In this document: positions 1 to 6,385 of the stretch, piece by piece
How the letters are laid out: each line of letters starts with the position of its first letter
How positions within the stretch are numbered: the first letter of the stretch is position 1
NCBI RefSeq assembly: GCF_014172405.1
Contig: NZ_WNXC01000005.1
Coordinates: forward strand, 248,001-312,000
Reading direction: 5' to 3'
DNA from: Pedobacter gandavensis
Lineage (GTDB): Bacteria; Bacteroidota; Bacteroidia; Sphingobacteriales; Sphingobacteriaceae
DNA: 64,000 nt
Position numbers and translations under genes: made by a program
The notes under the pieces: model-generated
Told to the model about the DNA's origin: nothing
The model's input: only the letters and a program-made list of their open reading frames with translations
The model's database searches: none

Positions 1-235
1 ATTGAAAGTAGATTTCGGCGATCTTGGGATTAAAATGAGCAGTGCACAGGTAACGAAGCATTATTCAAAAGAAGAACTGATCGGTCAACAAATTGTAGGT
101 GTTGTCAATTTTCCCAAAAAACAGATCGGTAAATTTATGTCTGAATTCCTGGTGACAGGTTTTGCAGATGAGCATGGAGATATTGTGTTGACAACGTTAA
201 ATGGTACCGTGCCGAATGGCAGTAAAATGATGTAA
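1..235 (+). CDS. csaA: tRNA-binding protein CsaA-like, 5' end missing
   Basis: The reading frame enters from the left edge of the window (first full codon at 2), so the N-terminus is missing. The remaining 77 residues match the C-terminal two thirds of the CsaA / tRNA-binding OB-fold family, which is about 110 residues long: KVDFGDLGIKMSSAQ, then VVNFPKKQIGKFMSE, then VTGFADEHGDIVL and a terminal VPNGSKM. Family members are dimeric tRNA-binding or export-chaperone-like proteins. The stop codon TAA is immediately followed by the ATG of tadA, so the two are almost certainly co-transcribed; a tRNA-binding protein next to a tRNA deaminase is a sensible pairing, although that link is inference. 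The leading TTG in the window should not be taken as the start codon. Confidence 0.88.
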   Translation, partial: LKVDFGDLGIKMSSAQVTKHYSKEELIGQQIVGVVNFPKKQIGKFMSEFLVTGFADEHGDIVLTTLNGTVPNGSKMM

Positions 236-709
236 ATGAGCTATTATAATTTTTCAGAAGAAGAGGGGCCTGCTGCCGAAGATGAACATTATATGCGTCT
301 TGCTTTGCAGGAAGCACAAAAAGCGTATGATGCAGAAGAGATCCCGATTGGGGCGATTATCGTGTGTAAAGGAAGGATTGTTGGGCGGGGTTATAACCTG
401 ACCGAACAGCTGAATGATGTCACTGCACATGCAGAAATGCAGGCTTTCACTGCCGCAGCACAGACTTTAGGCGGTAAATACCTAAAAGATTGCACGTTGT
501 ATGTTACGATTGAGCCTTGTGTGATGTGTGCTGGTGCGAGTTACTGGACGCAAATTGGACGCCTCGTGTATGGTGCAACAGAACCTAAACGTGGTTTCAG
601 TTCTAAAAATGCCAATCTCCTGCATCCGAAAACAGAATTGAAAGCTGGCGTGCTTGCCGAAGAATGCGGGTCATTGATGACGCGTTTTTTCGCCAACAAA
701 AGAGGCTAA
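236..709 (+). CDS. tadA: tRNA-specific adenosine deaminase TadA
   Basis: A 157-residue zinc deaminase of the cytidine/deoxycytidylate deaminase fold. The zinc and catalytic residues are visible: HAEM with His65 and the proton-shuttling Glu67, and PCVMC with Cys95 and Cys98. TadA converts adenosine at the wobble position of tRNA-Arg(ACG) to inosine in the cytosol. Length is typical. An acidic N-terminal extension of about 17 residues precedes the conserved core. The ATG abuts the stop codon of the upstream CsaA-like gene. A guanine-deaminase-like or other nucleoside deaminase is the alternative assignment; the compact length and the PCVMCAGA signature favour TadA. Confidence 0.9.
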   Translation: MSYYNFSEEEGPAAEDEHYMRLALQEAQKAYDAEEIPIGAIIVCKGRIVGRGYNLTEQLNDVTAHAEMQAFTAAAQTLGGKYLKDCTLYVTIEPCVMCAGASYWTQIGRLVYGATEPKRGFSSKNANLLHPKTELKAGVLAEECGSLMTRFFANKRG

Positions 710-720
710 CTTGACAAACT

Positions 721-755
721 ATTGAACAAAAACTAACGTTTGAATGTTATATTTG
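721..755 (+). promoter_or_regulatory. Bacteroidota-type promoter upstream of sodA
   Basis: TATATTTG at 748-755 fits the -7 consensus TAnnTTTG. An ATTG at 721-724 lies 23 bp upstream, at the long end of the normal spacer. Transcription would start near 762, giving a leader of about 30 nt before the sodA ATG at 792. Confidence 0.55.
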
Positions 756-791
756 TACAAGAAATAATATTTAACCTTAAAATATAATAAT

Positions 792-1397
792 ATGGCTTTT
801 GAATTACCTGCGTTACCTTACGCAACAGATGCACTAGAACCGCATATTGATAAACTTACAATGGAAATTCACCATGGTAAGCATCACCAAGCATACGTTA
901 CCAACTTAAACAAAGCTTTAGAAGGTAAACCAGAAGCGAATCAAAGCATCGACGAAATCGTTAAAAACATCTCTAAGTTTCCTGCAGCAGTAAGAAATAA
1001 TGGTGGTGGTCACTATAATCACTCTTTATTCTGGGAAATTTTAGGCCCAAATAAAGGTGGCGAACCTAAAGGAGAATTGGCAGAAGCTATCAATGCTGCT
1101 TTCGGTTCTTTCGCAGATTTCAAAACTAAATTCGCAGAAGCTGGTGCTACTCGTTTTGGTTCTGGATGGGCTTGGTTAATCGTTACTCCTGAGAAAAAAT
1201 TAGCAGTATGCTCTACGCCAAACCAAGATAATCCATTAATGGATATCGCTGAAGTAAAAGGTACGCCACTATTGGGTATGGACGTATGGGAACATGCTTA
1301 CTACTTAAAATATCAAAACAGACGTCCTGATTATATTTCAGCTTTCTGGAATGTAGTAAACTGGGATGCAGTTGCTAACCGCTTCAAAAAAGCTTAA
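792..1397 (+). CDS. sodA: Superoxide dismutase, Mn/Fe family
   Basis: A 201-residue iron/manganese superoxide dismutase converting superoxide to hydrogen peroxide and oxygen. The four metal ligands are visible: His27 (in HHGKHHQ), His77 (in NHSLFW), Asp164 and His168 (in DVWEHAYY). Second-sphere residues look like the manganese subgroup, with glycine in GGGHYNHS and Gln145 in NQDNP; several Bacteroidota enzymes accept either metal, so the metal is not certain from sequence. No signal peptide, so cytosolic. It has its own promoter and a strong terminator, hence monocistronic. The OxyR-type regulator gene lies just beyond the terminator on the other strand, which makes peroxide-linked control plausible but unproven. 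Confidence 0.95.
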   Translation: MAFELPALPYATDALEPHIDKLTMEIHHGKHHQAYVTNLNKALEGKPEANQSIDEIVKNISKFPAAVRNNGGGHYNHSLFWEILGPNKGGEPKGELAEAINAAFGSFADFKTKFAEAGATRFGSGWAWLIVTPEKKLAVCSTPNQDNPLMDIAEVKGTPLLGMDVWEHAYYLKYQNRRPDYISAFWNVVNWDAVANRFKKA

Positions 1398-1411
1398 TCA
1401 ACGCGTTTTTC

Positions 1412-1454
1412 AAAAGAAAAGCCTGTAGGGATTCCTTACAGGCTTTTCTTTTTT
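1412..1454 (+). terminator. Terminator of sodA
   Basis: A-rich stem with GCCTGTA paired to TACAGGC around a short loop, followed by a T-rich tail. The A/T flanks also extend the stem, so it may act in both directions and also stop transcription from oxyR. Confidence 0.85.
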
Positions 1455-1492
1455 ATTTTCTTTTGATCCCTGGTGATGTCCCTCCTGAATTG

Positions 1493-2425
1493 CTAAATTC
1501 CAACTACATCTTTTCTTTTTTTCTGTTTCATGGTCTTAGGAATAACGGCCAGAATTTCTTCTTTTAAAGCATTCAGCATCCGTTTCTTAATGAAGTTTTT
1601 ATGTGTGATCAAACTGATCTCTCTAACTGGCTCAGGCGACTTAAAATGGCGCACTTTGCTCAACTGCTTACTGTTCAGGTCTGTCAAGGCCAGCTCAGGA
1701 AGTAAAGTGGCGCCATTGTTCACATCCACCATCCGAATCAGCGTTTCTACGCTTCCGGTGTTATAGGTTAATCCAGCCAGACGGTTGTCTTTGGTAGAGC
1801 GACAAATGTTCAACACCTGTGAACGCATACAATGCCCTTCATTTAATAACCAAATGTTTTCTTCTTCCAGGTCAGTGGCATCAATTGTTTTCTTTTTATA
1901 GAGCTTACTATTCTTGCTGATATAGGTCACAAAGTTTTCATAATAGAGCGGAAGCTCATTGATGTGGTTGTCGGCAAGGGGTGTGGCCAGAATGCCGCAA
2001 TCCAATACACCTGTTTTTAAGTGGTGAATGATATCTTCTGTCGTATATTCCCAGATCAGGAGTTTAAGATCCGGAAACTTTTCCATCATACCAGAGATCA
2101 CTCTCGGTAATAAGTAAGGCGCTACAGTAGGAATAATCCCTACTTTTAGTTCTCCAACAACATCTTGCTGCTGACTGCTGATGATTTCTTTGATCTTTTG
2201 GCTTTCCTGTAGGACCAGTCTGGCTTGTTCAATTATCTGGGCGCCGATTTCTGTAGGAACTACCGGTTGCTTGCTGCGGTCAAAGATTTTGACATTCAGC
2301 ATTTCTTCCAGCTTTTGTACCTGCATACTTAAGGTCGGCTGCGTCACAAAACATTTCTCTGCGGCGCCAACAAAGCTTCTGTAGGTGTCTACGGCAACAA
2401 TATATTCCAGTTGAACTAAAGTCAT
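1493..2425 (-). CDS. oxyR: LysR-family hydrogen peroxide sensor OxyR
   Basis: A 310-residue LysR-type regulator: N-terminal winged helix-turn-helix (about 1-60, with TQPTLSMQVQKLE) and a periplasmic-binding-like sensor domain (about 92-300). Starting at MTLVQLEY, the peroxide-sensing cysteine falls at Cys199 in EGHCMRSQ and the partner at Cys208, the same numbers as in E. coli OxyR. This supports that start over the ATG 12 codons upstream at 2461. Known OxyR proteins activate catalase, peroxiredoxin and Dps genes after disulfide formation. The C-terminal tail is lysine-rich. A perfect 13-bp inverted repeat lies at its 5' end and could be an autoregulatory site. Confidence 0.92.
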   Translation of the reverse strand: MTLVQLEYIVAVDTYRSFVGAAEKCFVTQPTLSMQVQKLEEMLNVKIFDRSKQPVVPTEIGAQIIEQARLVLQESQKIKEIISSQQQDVVGELKVGIIPTVAPYLLPRVISGMMEKFPDLKLLIWEYTTEDIIHHLKTGVLDCGILATPLADNHINELPLYYENFVTYISKNSKLYKKKTIDATDLEEENIWLLNEGHCMRSQVLNICRSTKDNRLAGLTYNTGSVETLIRMVDVNNGATLLPELALTDLNSKQLSKVRHFKSPEPVREISLITHKNFIKKRMLNALKEEILAVIPKTMKQKKRKDVVGI

Positions 2426-2472
2426 ATAGTTTAAATTTATCTTGTTTAACAAAGATATCAATTTAAACTATA
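2425..2472. repeat. 13-bp perfect inverted repeat at the oxyR 5' end
   Basis: TATAGTTTAAATT at 2425-2437 is the reverse complement of 2460-2472, with a 22-bp spacer. The arms contain ATAG and CTAT ends, the half-site motif used by OxyR proteins, though the spacing does not match the E. coli consensus. Position directly upstream of the oxyR start suggests an operator. Confidence 0.6.
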
Positions 2473-2498
2473 CAACTTCGGTATTGTGAAGGTATGAC

Positions 2499-3428
2499 CT
2501 AAATATGTTTTGCTAAAAAGTCCATGTAAGCAAGCTTAATGCCTTCTTCCAATTCTATTTTATGTTTCCAGCCTAGTTCATGGAGTTTAGAAACATCCAT
2601 TAATTTACGTGGTGTTCCATCCGGTTTGCTGCTGTCGAAGGTTAATTCTCCTTCAAAACCAATCACTTTTTTGATCAATAGCGCAAGGTCTTTGATGCTC
2701 AGATCTACTCCGGTTCCAATGTTGACAAAGCCGGCTTCATTATAGTTTTGCATTAAGAAGTAACAGGCTTCTGCCAGATCGTCTGCAAAAAGAAACTCGC
2801 GCATTGGTGATCCTGAACCCCAGATGTTTACTTCTGCTGTGCCATTTACCTTTGCTTCATGAAACTTACGGATCAATGCAGGGAGCACATGAGAGTTTTG
2901 TGGGTGATAATTGTCGTTATAACCGTATAAATTGGTGGGCATGACCGAGATAAAGTTGCAATTGTACTGCGCTCTATAAGCTTCACACATCTTGATTCCC
3001 GCAATTTTGGCAATCGCATAAGGCTCATTGGTTTCTTCCAAAAGACCGGTTAACAGGTATTCTTCTTTCAGTGGCTGCGGAGCCAGTTTTGGATAAATAC
3101 AGCTCGATCCTAAGAACATCAGTTTCGTCACACCAGTTTTGTAAGCCTCATGAATCACATTGTTCTGAATGCAAAGATTTTCATATAAAAAGTCTGCTCT
3201 GTAAGTATTGTTGGCGATAATGCCACCCACTTTTGCTGCGGCAAGAAAAACATATTCCGGTTTTTCCGCTGCAAAGAAGTCGGCCACATCCTGCTGATTG
3301 CGTAAATCAAGCTCCGATGAGGTTCTGGTGATCAGTTGGGTATATCCTTCCTTAACCAGCTTACGATAGATTGCTGAGCCTACCATACCGCGATGGCCAG
3401 CTACATATATTTTTGCGTTCTTTTCCAA
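2499..3428 (-). CDS. fcl: GDP-L-fucose synthase
   Basis: A 309-residue extended short-chain dehydrogenase. It performs the epimerisation and NADPH-dependent reduction of GDP-4-keto-6-deoxymannose to GDP-L-fucose. Seen: the nucleotide-binding motif GHRGMVG (Gly11, Gly14, Gly17), the SSC motif with Ser108 and Cys110, Tyr137 and Lys141 in YAIAK, and a histidine in NSHVLPA matching the E. coli epimerisation base. Length is normal. The usual partner GDP-mannose 4,6-dehydratase (gmd) is not in the window, so the gene stands alone between oxyR and the divergent trmB. The product would feed surface polysaccharide or glycoprotein O-glycan synthesis; that destination is inferred. Confidence 0.94.
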   Translation of the reverse strand: MEKNAKIYVAGHRGMVGSAIYRKLVKEGYTQLITRTSSELDLRNQQDVADFFAAEKPEYVFLAAAKVGGIIANNTYRADFLYENLCIQNNVIHEAYKTGVTKLMFLGSSCIYPKLAPQPLKEEYLLTGLLEETNEPYAIAKIAGIKMCEAYRAQYNCNFISVMPTNLYGYNDNYHPQNSHVLPALIRKFHEAKVNGTAEVNIWGSGSPMREFLFADDLAEACYFLMQNYNEAGFVNIGTGVDLSIKDLALLIKKVIGFEGELTFDSSKPDGTPRKLMDVSKLHELGWKHKIELEEGIKLAYMDFLAKHI

Positions 3429-3475
3429 TTAAAATTCGATTATGGGGGCAAAACTACGAAATAGTTCGCATCATC

Positions 3476-3504
3476 TTTAAGAGACTGATTTAATTGTATT
3501 TTTG
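3476..3504 (+). promoter_or_regulatory. Promoter of trmB, overlapping a false TTG start
   Basis: TATTTTTG at 3497-3504 matches TAnnTTTG, with TTTA at 3476-3479 as a weak upstream element 17 bp away. The longest reading frame of trmB begins at a TTG (3502-3504) inside this box, which argues against that codon as the start. Confidence 0.6.
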
Positions 3505-3522
3505 CACAAAAATATTTTAGTA

Positions 3523-4173
3523 GTGGGTAAAGATAAATTAAGAAAATTTGCAGAGATAGATACTTTTTCCAATGTATATCAGATGGAAGAAGGAAAACCT
3601 TTACAAGGTAAATGGGTTTCAGAGCATTTCAAAAATGATCAGCCAATCGTATTGGAGCTGGCTTGTGGTAAAGGAGAATACTCGGTAAACATGGCGAAAT
3701 TCTTCCCGGAGAAAAACTTCATCGGGATTGATTTAAAGGGAAATCGCATCTGGAGAGGTGCAAGAACAGGTGTAGATGAAAACATTGAAAACCTGGCTTT
3801 CCTAAGAATTCAGATTGAAGACTTGACGGAATACTTCGCAAAAGGAGAAATTGATGAGATCTGGATTACGTTCCCCGATCCGCAGCCTCAGGACAGTAGA
3901 GAAAAGAAAAGGTTAACTTATGATCGCTTTCTTGATATGTACAAGAGCTTACTTAAACCGGGTGGTAGAGTAAACCTGAAAACCGATAACGATGGTTTAT
4001 ATGCCTATACTGTGGAGAAAGTAGCAGAATTAGGACTGATCTGTCATAAGAAAACAGATCATTTATATACTTCTGAATATTACGATGACGTTTTAAAAAT
4101 TAAAACGCATTACGAACGAATTTATTTGAAACACGATAAAAACATCAATTACATACAGTTCTCTTTTGAATAA
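3523..4173 (+). CDS. trmB: tRNA (guanine-N7)-methyltransferase TrmB
   Basis: A SAM-dependent methyltransferase of 216 residues that makes m7G46 in tRNA variable loops. Seen: motif I LELACGKGEYS (about 44-54), the acidic GIDLKG strand after it, and the TrmB signature ITFPDPQP (about 115-122) followed by KKRLTYDRF. The GTG at 3523 (MGKDKLRKF) is chosen because family members begin with M-G-K and because a longer TTG start would lie inside the promoter. It heads a likely operon with three small genes at intervals of 45-55 bp (alkyltransferase-like, AhpD-like and tag). Confidence 0.93.
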   Translation: MGKDKLRKFAEIDTFSNVYQMEEGKPLQGKWVSEHFKNDQPIVLELACGKGEYSVNMAKFFPEKNFIGIDLKGNRIWRGARTGVDENIENLAFLRIQIEDLTEYFAKGEIDEIWITFPDPQPQDSREKKRLTYDRFLDMYKSLLKPGGRVNLKTDNDGLYAYTVEKVAELGLICHKKTDHLYTSEYYDDVLKIKTHYERIYLKHDKNINYIQFSFE

Positions 4174-4226
4174 GGCTTGCTTTTGAGTTTTTGCCATATT
4201 AAGAAGCGAACCTTAAAAAATCGTTA

Positions 4227-4553
4227 ATGGAGCAATCATTTTATGACCAGGTTTTTGAATTGGTAAGACTGATTCCTAAAGGAAGGGTGTCTTCTTATGG
4301 CGCAATTGCGAAAAGTTTAGGCGCTGGCGGGTCCGCTCGCATGGTAGGTTATGCCATGAGCGCTGCTGGTGCCGCACATCCTGCTGTTCCCGCCCATCGG
4401 GTAGTGAATAGTTCAGGGCTGCTGACGGGTAAATTCCATTTTAAAACGCCGGAAATGATGCAGGAACTGTTGGAAGCAGAAGGAGTTGTGGTGAAAAACG
4501 ATAAAGTGCAGAATTTTAAAGCTTTGCTTTGGAATCCTTTGCTGGAACTGTAG
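4227..4553 (+). CDS. Alkyltransferase-like protein (MGMT family, no acceptor cysteine)
   Basis: A 108-residue protein with the DNA-binding domain of O6-alkylguanine-DNA alkyltransferases. The helix-turn-helix with the arginine finger is present (RVSSYGAIA, then ARMVGYAM with Arg38). The active-site PCHRV motif reads PAHRVV, with Ala56 where the alkyl-accepting cysteine should be. It should therefore bind O6-alkylguanine lesions without repairing them. Known alkyltransferase-like proteins of this kind flag the lesion for nucleotide excision repair. The tag glycosylase gene two positions downstream is another alkylation-repair function in the same apparent operon. A methyltransferase label would be wrong for this gene. 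Confidence 0.9.
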   Translation: MEQSFYDQVFELVRLIPKGRVSSYGAIAKSLGAGGSARMVGYAMSAAGAAHPAVPAHRVVNSSGLLTGKFHFKTPEMMQELLEAEGVVVKNDKVQNFKALLWNPLLEL

Positions 4554-4598
4554 GAAAAATAAAAGAGAAACCTAGAAAATTGATAACATCAGCTTATT

Positions 4599-4943
4599 AT
4601 GGGAAAATTAGTAGAAGAATTTAACGACTACCGTTCTAAAATGAACGATAGAATTATGGAGACCGCCAACACGAATATCAAACGGTTTTTTGCCTTAGAT
4701 ACCACCACTTATGCAGATGGTGCATTGAATGTGAAAACGAAGGAAATGTTGGGTTTAGTGGCTTCAATGGTGTTACGTTGTGATGATTGCATCAAATATC
4801 ACCTGGAAAAATGTTTTAATGAAGGTGTCAGCAATGAAGAGATCAATGAGGTTTTCATGATTGCCAATCTGGTAGGGGGCTCTATTGTAATTCCTCATTA
4901 CAGGAGAGCAGTAGAATACTGGGACGAACTTAGTCAATCGTAG
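4599..4943 (+). CDS. Carboxymuconolactone decarboxylase family protein (AhpD-like)
   Basis: A 114-residue all-helical protein of the CMD/AhpD family. The redox motif is visible as RCDDCIKYH with Cys61, Cys64 and His68, the AhpD-type CxxCxxxH arrangement. Such proteins act as small thiol peroxidases, as disulfide reductases, or (where the cysteines are lost) as lyases. The intact motif favours a redox role. The substrate cannot be read from the sequence. It sits between two alkylation-repair genes with gaps of about 45 bp, which suggests co-transcription but not necessarily a shared pathway. Confidence 0.85.
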   Translation: MGKLVEEFNDYRSKMNDRIMETANTNIKRFFALDTTTYADGALNVKTKEMLGLVASMVLRCDDCIKYHLEKCFNEGVSNEEINEVFMIANLVGGSIVIPHYRRAVEYWDELSQS

Positions 4944-4989
4944 CTAGCTGATAGCACGTTTTAGCATACGGAATTTTAAACTTAGTGTA

Positions 4990-5550
4990 ATGTCAGAAAT
5001 TATCAGATGCGGATGGTGTGGTACCGATCCTTTATATGTAAAATACCACGATGAAGAATGGGGCAAGCCAGTTTATGATGACCAGAGATTATTCGAATTT
5101 TTAATTCTGGAAGGTGCTCAGGCAGGGCTTAGCTGGATCACGATCTTGAAGCGCAGAGCGGGCTATAAAGCTGCTTTTGCAGATTTCGAAGTGCAGAAAG
5201 TAGCTGCTTTTACGGAGGCCGATGAGGAACGTTTAATGAACGATGCCGGCATTATCAGAAACCGGTTAAAGGTCAAAGCGGCCATCACCAATGCCCGTCT
5301 TTTTATAGAAATTCAGAAAGAATTTGGCTCGTTTTCCGATTTTATCTGGGGATTTATTCCAGGAAAAAAGCCGATTGTAAACGTAGTAAATTCATTGAGT
5401 GATGTTCCTGCGCGCACAGAAATATCGGATGCCATTAGTAAAGACATGAAAAAACGCGGCTTTAAATTCTTTGGAACAACGATCTGTTATGCGCACATGC
5501 AGGCTACCGGTATGGTCAACGACCATATAACCGGCTGTATCAGCAAGTAA
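4990..5550 (+). CDS. tag: DNA-3-methyladenine glycosylase I
   Basis: A 186-residue helix-hairpin-helix glycosylase that removes 3-methyladenine from alkylated DNA. The zinc-snap ligands of the Tag family are all present: Cys7 (IRCGWCG), His20 (YHDEEWG), His179 and Cys183 (NDHITGC). The conserved GLSWITILKRR segment (about 46-56) is also clear. Length is typical. It is the last gene of the trmB-led group; the convergent secreted-protein gene begins 34 bp beyond its stop. Confidence 0.96.
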   Translation: MSEIIRCGWCGTDPLYVKYHDEEWGKPVYDDQRLFEFLILEGAQAGLSWITILKRRAGYKAAFADFEVQKVAAFTEADEERLMNDAGIIRNRLKVKAAITNARLFIEIQKEFGSFSDFIWGFIPGKKPIVNVVNSLSDVPARTEISDAISKDMKKRGFKFFGTTICYAHMQATGMVNDHITGCISK

Positions 5551-5584
5551 GTAGTATCTTAAATAAATTCCGGATTAAACAAAG

Positions 5585-6277
5585 CTATTTATGCGCTTCG
5601 TTATAAGCCGTCACAAAAGCGATAATTAACTTTGAATCAAAGTTTTCTGTCGCTTTTATTCTTTCTGCCAGATCCGCGTCATCGCCTAGTTGTTCTAGCA
5701 ATACTTTTTTGATCTGTTGGTTCTTTTCAACTGAACCGGCTCCTTCAACAGGCATTTCCATCAATCGGCCAGTGCCAGGTTTCTCCATAAAAAAAGTAGC
5801 AGGCATCATTTTCTTTGCCGCCGGCTCTTGTCTGCGGCCACCCAGAATGGTGATTCCTCCGCCAATGCCTACACCACTACCGAAGCTCCCGGTGCCAGCT
5901 CCAATGCCTATACTTGGGATAATCCGCGTTTTTTTTGGCTCCGGGGCATCTACAAGGGCATTTCCACCTCTGGAATACAGGTATATGGCACCATGTTCAA
6001 TGATTTTGAAAAACTTGTATTGCGTTTTTTTGTTGACTACAACTGGTTTACTCACATAAGTTTCCCCATTCCACACAAATTCCTGAATGTCTGTCGCCTT
6101 AAATTGCACCACAGATTCATCTTCTTTGCTGAAGATTACGGTTGAATAGTCGGTTCCCTTGATGGTTCCCCTAAGGAAGTCTCCTGGTTTGATCACTACA
6201 ATATCCTGCGCCATTGCGCCAATACCTGCAATCGTTAGTGAAACTAGCAGGCCGAGGGTCTTTATCGCTTTCATCAT
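5585..6277 (-). CDS. Secreted hypothetical protein with glycine-rich middle
   Basis: No family recognised. About 230 residues from the ATG at 6277. A signal peptide is clear (MMKAIKTLG, then a hydrophobic run ending GAMAQ). A beta-rich region resembling small SH3-like barrels follows (residues about 25-115, KPGDFLRGTIKG). Then comes a glycine-rich, perhaps membrane-facing, stretch (GIGAGTGSFGSGVGIGGG, about 125-145), and a charged helical C-terminus. The longer frame starting at 6322 puts 15 residues ahead of the signal peptide and is less likely. It lies between tag (convergent) and polA (divergent). Periplasmic or outer-membrane location is inferred. Confidence 0.7.
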   Translation of the reverse strand: MMKAIKTLGLLVSLTIAGIGAMAQDIVVIKPGDFLRGTIKGTDYSTVIFSKEDESVVQFKATDIQEFVWNGETYVSKPVVVNKKTQYKFFKIIEHGAIYLYSRGGNALVDAPEPKKTRIIPSIGIGAGTGSFGSGVGIGGGITILGGRRQEPAAKKMMPATFFMEKPGTGRLMEMPVEGAGSVEKNQQIKKVLLEQLGDDADLAERIKATENFDSKLIIAFVTAYNEAHK

Positions 6278-6385
6278 GATCAAATAACGGAAATTATTTG
6301 CTGTTGTTATGGATAATGACAAACAATTATTTAAGTATTAGTACCTTTATCCGATACGGTTAATCCATAAAAAAACGACATACTG

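Noticed and set aside
4227-4553. Active O6-methylguanine-DNA methyltransferase
   Set aside because: The acceptor cysteine of PCHR is alanine (PAHR).
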